A stretch of DNA of 64,000 nt from Planctomycetota bacterium (lineage in GTDB: Bacteria > Planctomycetota > Planctomycetia > Isosphaerales > Isosphaeraceae). The DNA is taken from assembly GCA_021791715.1 (NCBI GenBank), contig JAJYWB010000001.1:62001-126000 (forward strand), given 5' to 3'. The notes under the pieces were generated by a model. The model had not been told where the DNA came from and did not search any database. It worked only from the letters and a program-made list of their open reading frames with translations. A program made the position numbers and the translations under genes. Numbering within the stretch: the first letter of the stretch is position 1; each line of letters starts with the position of its first letter. Positions 55,609 to 64,000 of this stretch are shown here, piece by piece.

Positions 55609-58140
55609 CTACTTGGGGGCGGGTCGAGGTGTTTCTCCGTGATCGAGCCATTTGGCGGTCGCTTGGGGATCGAAGGAGGGATTGAGCTCCGCGGCGGACG
55701 AATCGTCGACGACGAGCGCCGCGCTCGAATCAGCGAGTCGATACGCCGCGTCGGCCCAAGCGGCGTTGAACGTCGAACCCGGCCGCGCGATCCAAAGCGG
55801 AGCGGGAACGACAAGAGCCGCGGCGGCCTTGAGCCCGCCGAATTGGAGAATCCCAGGTAAATCGACCTCGGCGGGTACGCTCGCCGAGCCGTCGCCGTAA
55901 TCAAAACGCTCCAGATCGACGGCCGTCCGATCGATCGAGTCGAGAGCCGGACGCGCCGCGAGCACGAGCGGGCCCGCGCCGTCGATTCCCAACACGTTCA
56001 CCCGCCGCGAACGCGTGATAAATCGAGCCCAACCGACGACCTTCGCCAAATCGTCGATCCGATCCGCGGCGAGCGAACGATTGTACGTATCAAAATGCGC
56101 CGTTTCAGGACGGCGACCGACCGGATTCGACGGATCGTGCGCCTCACCCGCGAATAAAGGGTCGAATCCGACGACCGCGTGTCCCAGCTTAAGCAGCTCG
56201 CGAGCCGATTCGATCGGGCCGCCGTCGCTTCCCAAAAGCCCCGCCTTCCCCCGCGAACTCATGATGATCGTCGTACTTCCCGACGACGACTCGGGAACAT
56301 AACGGACGACCGGAATCGCGACCCCATCGTTCGTTTCTATAACGTAATGTTCAATCGTAATCGGCGATTTAATTTTCGCGTCGGTGAACTTCGAACTTCG
56401 AATCGATCGCGCGTCGATTTCGGCGACGGCGGGGATCGTCGCGTTCACCCGCGCCTTGACGATCGATAAAAGCAAATCGCGCGAAGCCTCCCAACTCGCC
56501 GCGGTGCTCGCGGGGGCTAGCTTGTCGATATCGCGCGCGACGACCGCGATCAGAGCCTTTTCAAGCTGCTCGGCGCTCTTCACGCCGATCGGAGCGGGGT
56601 TTTTCGCCGTGAAACACCACAGATCCTCGGGCTTCTCGACGATCAAAGGGGTTTCACGCGCCGCCTCGGGAGGCGCGATACCCGTCAGGCGAGGCGCCAT
56701 AAACATGTACACAGCGTTTCGACTTGTTTGATTATAATTGTGAGGAAAATCGAACACATCGGCGCTAATATCATCGCGCGATCCGAGCATGTCGTAAATC
56801 GACCGAATCGTCGGGAACGCGTCGCTCATCGTCTTCGCGGTCCAGTCTCCCGTCGCCCCCACGAGCTTCATCGGCCGAGGCGCGGCGAGCGCCGCGAACT
56901 CGACGTTGTCGGTTCCGATTCGGAGCCCGGCCGCGTTCTCGCACACGCAGCCCCCCTGGAACGCGTCTGAAACCATCACCACGGGCGCCGACATCGCCAC
57001 GCGTCGATCGATCGCCGTCAACAAAAACGTTTGCGTCCCGCCCCCCGAAGATCCCGTGCAGCCGATTCGAGTCGAGTCGACCTCGGGGAGCGAGGCGATC
57101 CAATCGAGTGAGCGAACCCCGTTCCACGTTTGCAACGTGGGTAGGCTAAGCCCGTACCGCCGCAGCCGATCGCTCAAAAAAGCGTGGCCGAACGGTTTGC
57201 TGTCATTATATCCAACCATATCATACATAAACACAACGCAACCGAGCCGCGCCCAATGAACGCAGCGTGATTGCACCTCATCGTTCACGCGGCCGTCGGG
57301 ATAATGCCCGTGCGGGCACAACATCGCCGGATAAGGGCCCGATTTTCCTTTCGGTTTGTACAAATTTCCGCATAAATAAAAATCTGGGAAAGTTTCGAGC
57401 ACTACATGTTCAATCGTGTAGCCGTCGCGGTCGATTTTATCGAAAACCTTGGGGTTGAGCGGCGTTCGAGGAAGCATCGGCCGAAGCCCGAGCGTCACAA
57501 GCAATCGCTCGCGGGTTCGATGGCTTCGCAAACGCCACGCGTCGGCGGTCGCGGGGGGCTTGAATCGCGCGCCTTGCGCGTTCGTTCGGATCCGAGTTCT
57601 CCTGGCGTCGGGCGAGGGGTCGATCGTATCGAGCCTGCCGCGAATCCGATCGAAGACGCTCGACGGCTCGAAATCGGCGTCCGAGGCGATCGCGATCGCC
57701 GCGGGTACCGAGCGATCGAGCGGCTTCGCCGAGGGATCCTTAAGCCCTGGAGCGTTCGACGCCTTCCCCCCTTCGTCTTCGCCTTCGGTCGCGTGCCTCT
57801 CGGCGGGCTGTTCTCCAGGAGCGACGACGATCTTGAATCGTTTATGATCGCCCGGTTCGCCCTTCCCCGCGCGACGCCAGACGGGAGTCGGATCGGTCCC
57901 GTCGATCTTGGCCGAGAGGGTGATCGAACCGTGATTCAAAACCGCGGTCCATTCGACGCGCCTCGGCGACCAAACCCAGATCGAATACTCGCCGGAGCGA
58001 TCGACCTCGACCCCCTCCGCGGCGGCGCGCGGCAAATCCGACGAGGTGAGAACCAACGTATCGCCGCGCGAAGCGTCGCTGACGAATAACGTGATGATAA
58101 CCAAATATGCGAATCTTAGGGGGGACTTCAAGGTGTTCAT
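55609..58140 (-). CDS. Secreted alpha/beta-hydrolase (acetyl xylan esterase-like)
   Basis: An 843-residue exported hydrolase. A signal peptide is evident (FAYLVIITLFVSDASRGD). The hydrolase domain has an oxyanion-region sequence CPHGHYPDGRV, nucleophile elbow CTGSSGGGTQTF and a histidine in FPHNYNQTSRN. The layout fits the acetyl xylan esterase/dienelactone hydrolase-like proteins common in planctomycetes. The C-terminal 300 residues look like a second, degenerate alpha/beta-hydrolase lobe (IIMSSRGKAGLLGSDG, VLGIDGAGPLVLAAR) with a D-G instead of a clear catalytic serine context. The substrate is probably a plant or algal polysaccharide ester, inferred from the family only. Confidence 0.8.
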   Translation of the reverse strand: MNTLKSPLRFAYLVIITLFVSDASRGDTLVLTSSDLPRAAAEGVEVDRSGEYSIWVWSPRRVEWTAVLNHGSITLSAKIDGTDPTPVWRRAGKGEPGDHKRFKIVVAPGEQPAERHATEGEDEGGKASNAPGLKDPSAKPLDRSVPAAIAIASDADFEPSSVFDRIRGRLDTIDPSPDARRTRIRTNAQGARFKPPATADAWRLRSHRTRERLLVTLGLRPMLPRTPLNPKVFDKIDRDGYTIEHVVLETFPDFYLCGNLYKPKGKSGPYPAMLCPHGHYPDGRVNDEVQSRCVHWARLGCVVFMYDMVGYNDSKPFGHAFLSDRLRRYGLSLPTLQTWNGVRSLDWIASLPEVDSTRIGCTGSSGGGTQTFLLTAIDRRVAMSAPVVMVSDAFQGGCVCENAAGLRIGTDNVEFAALAAPRPMKLVGATGDWTAKTMSDAFPTIRSIYDMLGSRDDISADVFDFPHNYNQTSRNAVYMFMAPRLTGIAPPEAARETPLIVEKPEDLWCFTAKNPAPIGVKSAEQLEKALIAVVARDIDKLAPASTAASWEASRDLLLSIVKARVNATIPAVAEIDARSIRSSKFTDAKIKSPITIEHYVIETNDGVAIPVVRYVPESSSGSTTIIMSSRGKAGLLGSDGGPIESARELLKLGHAVVGFDPLFAGEAHDPSNPVGRRPETAHFDTYNRSLAADRIDDLAKVVGWARFITRSRRVNVLGIDGAGPLVLAARPALDSIDRTAVDLERFDYGDGSASVPAEVDLPGILQFGGLKAAAALVVPAPLWIARPGSTFNAAWADAAYRLADSSAALVVDDSSAAELNPSFDPQATAKWLDHGETPRPAPK

Positions 58141-58205
58141 GTTCGATGATCAAGGTTGAGGCGAATCGGGTCGGATGAATGATAACGGCGCGGGAGGACG
58201 AACGC

Positions 58206-59453
58206 CTAGGAAAAATCGGGGGGGTTGATCGAGGTTTTTGGTCCGACCGTCGTGATCGTCATCGGCGGCTGGGGCCATTCCTCAAGCACGCGCTTCACGT
58301 CCGCGGGGGTAACACGCTGAAACGCCTCGATCTCGGTTTCAAGAGGAATATACTCGCGACGATACGACCACGTGAACCCGATCGACATCAGCCGACCCAT
58401 CGGTCGTTCTCCCCGCAAAACCGACCGCGATAAAACTTTGTTCTTCACCACTTCGAGCTCGTCCGATGCGATTCCCTCATCGCGCACTTTCTTATAAACA
58501 TCAACAACTTTTTGGATGTTCGCCTCCGCCTCGGCGGGATCACAACCCAGGAACGTATAAAACGCGCCCGCCTGATTGTAATCTTGATACGAAACCTCGG
58601 CGCCGTCGGCCAAGCCGGGATCGATGAGCGTCCAGTAAAGCCGCGATCCCGTGTGATCTCCGAGCGCGGTCGCCAGCAACTGCGCCGCGTATCGATCGGG
58701 GCTTTCGAGCGAAGGAGCGTCGGCGATCATCACGACCGATTGTTGATTGTCCTCGGCGCGCTCGATCACGCGGAATTTGCCCGTCCCCTTCGCCGGCGGA
58801 GTGACGCGTTTGGCCTCGACCCCCGTCCAATCGCCGCACCGCTCGGCGGCCAAGTCGACGAGCGCCGGCCAATCGATCCGCCCAGAAAACGCCAAAACGA
58901 TGTTCGACGGACCGTATCTTCGCGCGTAATAATCGCGCATTTCTTCGATCGTCAGCGCGCCGACCGATTCGAGCGTTCCCAAAACGCTTCGGCCCAACGG
59001 ATGAGGCGTGAAATGAAGCTCGCGCGCCGCCTCGTAAGCGACCGACATCGCATTATCCATATACATCTTGATTTCTTCAAGAATCACTTGCTTCTCGACG
59101 TCGAAATCGGTCGCGTCGAGCTTGGGACGCATGATGTCGGCTAAAACCTCGAAAGCGGGAGGCAGGTATTCGGGAAGGCTCGTGAAGTGATAAACCGTGT
59201 CTTCCTCGGAGGTTTGCGCGTTGTGCTTGGCGCCGACCTTGTCGAAATCGCGGTTCACCGCGAGAGCGTCGCGCTTGTCGCTTCCTTTGAACGCCATATG
59301 TTCAAGAAAATGCGAGATTCCTGCGATCGACGGCGTTTCGTCGCGACTTCCCGTTTTGACGAAAAAACCCGCCGAAATCGACCTCGCATGATCGACGCGC
59401 TCGGCGATCACGTTCAATCCGTTGCTCAATTGCGTGTGATGAAACCGCGACAT
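58206..59453 (-). CDS. M16 family zinc peptidase, active subunit
   Basis: A 415-residue peptidase of the pitrilysin/mitochondrial-processing type. The inverted zinc motif HFLEH is at 48-52, with the downstream glutamate in VILEEIKMYMDN. No signal peptide is visible. It starts immediately after the stop codon of the partner gene (TGAATG), so translation is probably coupled. Together the two would form a heterodimer such as the bacterial processing-peptidase-like pairs, cleaving unfolded peptides. Confidence 0.93.
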   Translation of the reverse strand: MSRFHHTQLSNGLNVIAERVDHARSISAGFFVKTGSRDETPSIAGISHFLEHMAFKGSDKRDALAVNRDFDKVGAKHNAQTSEEDTVYHFTSLPEYLPPAFEVLADIMRPKLDATDFDVEKQVILEEIKMYMDNAMSVAYEAARELHFTPHPLGRSVLGTLESVGALTIEEMRDYYARRYGPSNIVLAFSGRIDWPALVDLAAERCGDWTGVEAKRVTPPAKGTGKFRVIERAEDNQQSVVMIADAPSLESPDRYAAQLLATALGDHTGSRLYWTLIDPGLADGAEVSYQDYNQAGAFYTFLGCDPAEAEANIQKVVDVYKKVRDEGIASDELEVVKNKVLSRSVLRGERPMGRLMSIGFTWSYRREYIPLETEIEAFQRVTPADVKRVLEEWPQPPMTITTVGPKTSINPPDFS

Positions 59454-60701
59454 TCATGCCCCCTTCGTGATCGCGAGTGGTTTCGGTCCCAACGTGAGGA
59501 TCGTGGGATCCGCCGGCGGACGTCGGCTCAGGTATTCATTAATCGACTCCGCGGTCAGCCCGTCGAGCTTCGCGGCGATCTCGTCGAGCGGACGCACCCT
59601 CTCGAGAAAATACCAATCCGCGGTCATCGCCGACGCGCGATTCATCGACGATTCTTGCTGCATGATCAGCGAGCTTTTCAATCCCGCCCGCATCATGTCG
59701 AGTTCGAGCGAGTCGACCCCCTCGCGATGCAGCCGATCGATCTCGGCGAGCGTGACGTCGAGAGTTTGCTGCGCACGATCGGCCGCCGTCCCCGCGTGAC
59801 ACATCACCGCTGCGATATTTTTATGCGTTTCGTAACTCGATCCCACCGAATAACAAAGCCCGCGCTTTTCCCGAACCTCGGTGAACAACCGCGCCGACGC
59901 GAATCCTCCCAAAATCCCGACCGCGGCCCGCGCCTGATAATAATCGACGCTCGTCATCGTCTCCGTCGGATACGCGAGCGCGATCTGTATTTGATTCGTT
60001 TCGCGTGTGATATGATCGTGTTTTGGTCCCGTCGGCCTCTCGACGATCGCTCCCCCTTTCCCCGGCTTCCAATCGCCGAAAAACGCCTCGACCTCGTCTT
60101 TAAGCCGCGGCCAATCGATCGCCCCCGCGACCCCCAGGATCGCTCCGTCGGGGCGATACCGTTCATGAAAAAAGCGACGCATGTCTTCGCCCGTCGTCGC
60201 CTCGACCCCCTCGATCGAGCCCGGAGCGGGGCGACCCCACGGATCGGGATAATGACGCCGCCTCAGTTCGTAAATGACCTTCGAGCCGGGGTCGTCTTCA
60301 AGGCTCTGAAGCGATTGCGCCGCGAGGGCGCGGATCGGCTCGATTTCGTCGTCGTCGAATCGCGGCCTTAACACGATATCGGCGAAGATCGCGAGCGCCG
60401 GGATGAGGTTGCGACCCAGCGTCGCGCCCGACACGCTCGTATGAACCGTCGAAGCAGCCTCGCCGTGGGTGACGCCGAGATTATCGAGATCGGTCAAAAT
60501 CTCGCGGCTATCGCGATCTCCGGCGCCCCTGGTGATCCATTCGGACAACATCGAGGCGAGCCCGCAACGATCCGCGGGCTCATACGCGGCGCCCGCGGGA
60601 ATCAACAGATTGAAGGCCGCGGATTGAACCCCCGGCATCGGATCGGCGAGCAACACCAAACCATTGGAAAGTTTATGGGTGTATAAGATCGATTCGGTCA
60701 C
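59454..60701 (-). CDS. M16 family protein, non-catalytic partner
   Basis: A 415-residue M16-fold protein in which the zinc motif is replaced: CGLASMLSEWI (46-56) stands where HxxEH should be. This is the pattern of the regulatory subunit in M16 heterodimers. The start is GTG 60701 with AGGGGA upstream. The C-terminal half has the usual REKRGLCYSVGSSYE region, which in such pairs contributes substrate-binding Arg/Tyr to the partner's active site. Confidence 0.9.
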   Translation of the reverse strand: MTESILYTHKLSNGLVLLADPMPGVQSAAFNLLIPAGAAYEPADRCGLASMLSEWITRGAGDRDSREILTDLDNLGVTHGEAASTVHTSVSGATLGRNLIPALAIFADIVLRPRFDDDEIEPIRALAAQSLQSLEDDPGSKVIYELRRRHYPDPWGRPAPGSIEGVEATTGEDMRRFFHERYRPDGAILGVAGAIDWPRLKDEVEAFFGDWKPGKGGAIVERPTGPKHDHITRETNQIQIALAYPTETMTSVDYYQARAAVGILGGFASARLFTEVREKRGLCYSVGSSYETHKNIAAVMCHAGTAADRAQQTLDVTLAEIDRLHREGVDSLELDMMRAGLKSSLIMQQESSMNRASAMTADWYFLERVRPLDEIAAKLDGLTAESINEYLSRRPPADPTILTLGPKPLAITKGA

Positions 60702-61581
60702 TTTGTCCCCTGTCGGTCTCGGTTTCAGCGGGTCATCGCAAAAGCGATCGTCATGCCGAGCGGTTCGTTTCTCGCGTCCAAAACGAGGTAGACCGGTTCG
60801 GTTAACCTCGGCGATTCGCGTTTTGTCCCGAGTGTGATTTTCGAGAAACGTTTATCGTTTCGCCGCCGTGCCGGATAGTCAAGTGATCGCTCCAACGCGG
60901 CCGATTCGGAACCCGATCCGAAACCTTCGCCTGTTGAGCGAGAGCAACATTATACGCACGAAACGTCGATGAGGCAAAAATCGGCTCGGCCGAGCTTCGT
61001 TCGCCGCGAATCATCGTATCGGTAACGGGGGATTCGAGTGGAACGGGTCCGGTTTCATCCCGCGAATCGATCTTGGTTGGATTACGCGGGTTTGAAGTCT
61101 CGGTTATCAACATATCGGAATACAATATAAATTACATTGACGAGTTAGAGGCTATCCGAAAAGCTCTCGACGCCCGATCGGATCGATTTTACCGGTTTCG
61201 GCGTCATTACACCAGTAAAATCACTACATGTTAAAAATCTAGATGTCGGTTCTTTCTGTTTGAGAGGGCGAACCTCCCGGTGAGCCTCTTTTCGGAAACT
61301 CCGGCGACGAGGTCGTTTTTTTGGTCAATAATCGCAAGCATCATAATGCGGCTTACCAGGAGGTTCGCTCTCCCGTTTTCGGGTTCGCCGGCCGATCCCG
61401 CCGAATATGCGTTTTTCTTTCCGGAGAGCCCTTTAAGATCGCTGAATCCTAGTCTTTTTTAATAGTGTATATAAAACTGTGCGACGCGATACCTGCTACG
61501 TACGCGCATGTTTCGATGAAAGAATAGATGAAATAAGCGCATTGTCATCGACGGACTTTGATGCGGCGAAGCGAGGCTCGA
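60702..61581. other. 880-bp gap with an inverted repeat
   Basis: No convincing gene. The A+T-rich segment 61100-61260 and a 25-bp imperfect inverted repeat (61262-61374) are the only structures noted. Confidence 0.6.
61262..61374. repeat. Imperfect inverted repeat, possible REP/MITE-like element
   Basis: Arms at 61262-61286 and 61350-61374 match at 21 of 25 positions in reverse complement, with the shared core GGAGGTTCGC. They enclose 63 bp. Nothing in between codes for a transposase. It could be a small repetitive element or a long-stem RNA structure. Confidence 0.6.
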
Positions 61582-64000
61582 TCATCCCTGATTTTGGGCT
61601 CGTCCGTGCCGAAAATTGGGTCGGCCCGCGGGGCGTCGAGGGTTTGTCGGCGCGGTTGAGATCGCTCGGCCGACGAGATTTCGACGTCGCCCGCGAGCCC
61701 AGCGAGCGATCGTCGACCTCGATCGATAAAGAGCGAGCGCGAGCAGGCCCGCGCCGATCGGCGCCTGAAAAGACGCGTGTTGGAGCTTATCGGATTCCTC
61801 GAAATCGTTGAAAACCTCGCCGCGGTTTGATTTCGCCGCATTCGCGGAGGCGTCGGTCGGAGCGTCGCCGGTGATTTCGGCGAGCGATTCGCCGCTGATC
61901 GAAAACGGATCGAAAAGCGAACCGAGCCGTTCAAGCACGCCGCCGCCGTTCCGATTCGGCGTCTCGGGCTCGATCACCGCGATCGTCAGAGGAGTTTCGG
62001 GGGACGCGTCGGAGACGATCGTCGTTTCGTCGACAGCGTCGGTCTCCACAATTGAATCTTGATCAAGATAATTCTTGATAACATTGCGCGTATTGTTCGA
62101 AGCGGATTGGCCGAAGCCGATTCCTTCGCCGAGCGCCGCGAGCGCGACCGAGTTCCCCGAGCCGACCGACGCCGCAGTGAGGATCTGATCACCTTCGATC
62201 GTCGGCCTTCCGACCGCGTTCCCACCGAACGAGAGAATGAGCGCTCCCGTGCCGCTCGCGAAATTGGGCGAATCGATCGATGAAGACCCCGTCGGCGAGA
62301 CCGCCGAATTGATCCCGAGCGTCGTCATCGGTTGAGGATTCGGCGCCGTGAGCGGCCCGTTCGACGAGGGAGCTCCAAGTACCGCGGTCGGGTCGATCAC
62401 CATCAAACCGAGCGCTGGGCCCTGGCCGATACCGCTGATCAAAGTCGATTCGGGATCGGATTGATTGAGACCGAGCGACCAATCGATCGTAACGCTTGAA
62501 GGCGTCGGCGACGCCATCATCGCCGGCGAACTCGTTGGATTCGCTTGTGACGATACGATATGGAGGAACCATTCTCCGGGTTGTAGATTCAGAACGATTG
62601 ATCTCAGAGAGGCCGATGTCTTGAGAGTAATGGTTTGAATAGGAGAACCGTTAGTACTCGTTAGGACGCCGATCGCCGATCCTGAGGATTGATAACTCAA
62701 TTGATAAATTCCTGGATCGGTCACCACGAATCGATAGATCTGAGATTGATTGTTCGCCGAATCGAGGTTTGTGACGATGTTCGACGCAGGTAGCGCCGGA
62801 TAGATCGGCCCGAGGTTGTACGGGTCGTTCAGGGGTTGAGCGGGAGCGACCTGGAAATTCGCGAGATCCCCGGCGGGAAGGCCGGGAGCGATCGGAGGAT
62901 CGCCCGCGAGGTTGACGAGCCCTCCCTTTGACGGCAAGCGGATCGAGTAGCTCCCGGCCGGAAGAGGATTGTTGAAAATGTAACGGATCAAAGACGTTGA
63001 TTGATTGAATCCGACCGCGGTGACGGGCAAAACGGTTCCGTTTTGGCCGACGACTTCGATCGCTCCCGCGAGAAAATCTCCCAGATCCCCCTTGGGCGGA
63101 TTGACGAAGAGCGCCGAGGAGAATTGGATCGAAAAGCCCGTCGGATTGGTCGAGAGCTGATCGGCTTGATTCAATTGAAAGCCGATGACGGTCGTCGGCT
63201 TAACGACGGGTTGGGCGAGGAGTTGAAGTTCAAACGATCCGCCGGATTGTGCGAGCGTCCCGTTACCAGGGAATCCTGTGACCGGGTTGTAACCGTTCGT
63301 GTTGATTGGATTGTTGCCGATCCCCGAGATGCCGATGTAATACGTTCCGGGAGCGAGTCCGTTGAACAGGAACGGCTCGGTGCGCGCCGTCGGAGTTCCG
63401 ATCGAAGTTTGCTGGATCAATTGTCCGTTGTTGTTAAAGAGAGCGAGTTCGGGATTGAGATTCGATCCGATCGTCGAGGTGAGAACCTGCGTTCCCAAGA
63501 GCCAGGGAGTCGAACTCGGTTGGAGCGTGATCTGAAAAAGCTGATAATCTTGCGGGTTTGTTTGAAGGTTGAGCGAACCGGTCGCGGAAACGGTCGACGT
63601 GCCGATCACGCCGAGATTGGTGGCGGAGGCGAGCGTGGGGCCGGGATTGACGATTGTGAACGAGCCGATCGTCGTTCCGACGATGTTGGGATCGAGCGGT
63701 TCTCCGTCGGTCATTCCCGAAAGCCCCGGCAAAGCGAACGGAGCGAGTTGAATTTGATAAGTCCCGGGTGTGAGAGCCCCCGCCGGGAGGGTGATGTCGA
63801 CCGCGTTCGGATTGGAGGGATCGATTTGCTCGCCGGCGAATAATGAGGGACCGATTAAAGGATTGCCGTTTTGAAGAATTTGAATGTCTGTTTCATACTG
63901 GATTGGATTCATGGAAGTGCTGAGAGACGAAGGATTGATCGAGTCGTTGAATTGAACCACGATCGTGGTCGGAGACGAGGCGACGACCGAGGAATCGGCC
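61582..64000 (-). CDS. Large surface protein with PPC and Big_5-like domains, C-terminal part
   Basis: The frame is open to the right edge, so the N-terminus is missing; at least 805 residues are present. The visible part begins with a Big_5-like Ig domain (IVVQFNDSINPSSLS), then a PPC-like domain (DYQLFQITLQ...GLAPGTYYIGISGIG), a second Ig-like repeat (GFSIQFSSALFVNP) and another PPC-like region (YRFVVTDPGIYQLSYQSSG). A low-complexity Ser/Asn/Ala segment follows, then a short hydrophobic helix (APIGAGLLALALY) and an arginine-rich tail. The helix-plus-arginine end suggests a cell-surface sorting or anchoring signal. Confidence 0.8.
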   Translation of the reverse strand, partial: ADSSVVASSPTTIVVQFNDSINPSSLSTSMNPIQYETDIQILQNGNPLIGPSLFAGEQIDPSNPNAVDITLPAGALTPGTYQIQLAPFALPGLSGMTDGEPLDPNIVGTTIGSFTIVNPGPTLASATNLGVIGTSTVSATGSLNLQTNPQDYQLFQITLQPSSTPWLLGTQVLTSTIGSNLNPELALFNNNGQLIQQTSIGTPTARTEPFLFNGLAPGTYYIGISGIGNNPINTNGYNPVTGFPGNGTLAQSGGSFELQLLAQPVVKPTTVIGFQLNQADQLSTNPTGFSIQFSSALFVNPPKGDLGDFLAGAIEVVGQNGTVLPVTAVGFNQSTSLIRYIFNNPLPAGSYSIRLPSKGGLVNLAGDPPIAPGLPAGDLANFQVAPAQPLNDPYNLGPIYPALPASNIVTNLDSANNQSQIYRFVVTDPGIYQLSYQSSGSAIGVLTSTNGSPIQTITLKTSASLRSIVLNLQPGEWFLHIVSSQANPTSSPAMMASPTPSSVTIDWSLGLNQSDPESTLISGIGQGPALGLMVIDPTAVLGAPSSNGPLTAPNPQPMTTLGINSAVSPTGSSSIDSPNFASGTGALILSFGGNAVGRPTIEGDQILTAASVGSGNSVALAALGEGIGFGQSASNNTRNVIKNYLDQDSIVETDAVDETTIVSDASPETPLTIAVIEPETPNRNGGGVLERLGSLFDPFSISGESLAEITGDAPTDASANAAKSNRGEVFNDFEESDKLQHASFQAPIGAGLLALALYRSRSTIARWARGRRRNLVGRAISTAPTNPRRPAGRPNFRHGRAQNQG

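Noticed and set aside
59187-60371. 394-codon plus-strand open frame
   Set aside because: It is antisense to the two M16 peptidase genes, both clearly real.

Overview
The window looks like chromosomal DNA of a planctomycete, most likely in or near the Isosphaeraceae. This rests on gene content read from the sequence: a cytochrome-like protein with PSCyt1/DUF1549/DUF1553 architecture followed by a Tat-exported DUF1501 protein, a serine/threonine kinase with TPRs coupled to an ECF-like sigma factor, a surface protein with an N-terminal LEFRRLLS motif that resembles the planctomycete LEPR-XLL signature, a double-length UvrA and two YfhO-type membrane proteins. No phage, insertion sequence, CRISPR array, rRNA or tRNA gene was recognised. 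The sequence is moderately GC-rich and strikingly rich in GATC/CGATCG words.

Layout. 1-5.1 kb: 3' part of rpsA (S1 domains), converging on a coupled YfhO-like gene/argC pair; then csrA on the plus strand. 5.3-11.3 kb: a minus-strand run (cysK, JAMM protease, ndk, small membrane protein, ligA, NHL-repeat Tat protein). 11.3-13 kb: 1.65 kb without a convincing gene, with short tandem repeats. 13-17.4 kb: PSD1-type and DUF1501 pair. 17.3-22.8 kb: a tightly coupled four-gene minus-strand cassette (P-loop enzyme, zincin metalloprotease, CapA-like phosphoesterase, ABC exporter), the best candidate here for an undescribed system. 23.5-27.7 kb: surface protein, sigma factor and Ser/Thr kinase-TPR, each joined by an ATGA overlap. 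28.3-30.9 kb: second YfhO-like gene. 31-33.8 kb: classical rpsO-pnp pair with a good sigma70-type promoter. 33.8-40.7 kb: orphan histidine kinase, methyltransferase, and a YhaO/YhaN (SbcD/SbcC-like) nuclease-ATPase pair. 40.8-43.4 kb: an outer-membrane porin whose signal-peptide end is separated from the rest by one in-frame TGA. 44.1-45.2 kb: K+ channel/TrkA protein. 45.4-48.5 kb: rplM (with a histidine-rich repeat tail)-rpsI, ftsY and nusB, followed by the giant uvrA (48.8-55.3 kb). 55.6-60.7 kb: secreted esterase-like hydrolase and an M16 peptidase pair (one active, one lacking the zinc motif). 61.6 kb to the right edge: C-terminal part of a large PPC-domain surface protein.

How it works together. 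Most genes are housekeeping (translation, RNA decay, DNA repair, arginine and cysteine biosynthesis) mixed with planctomycete surface and signalling genes. Gene junctions frequently use 4-base ATGA overlaps (six cases), so co-translation seems a general habit. Several genes are followed by decayed short tandem duplications of their 3' flank, including a 76-bp duplication of the ligA end that still encodes a recognisable LigA tail. All functional calls are from reading the protein sequences; no database search was possible.
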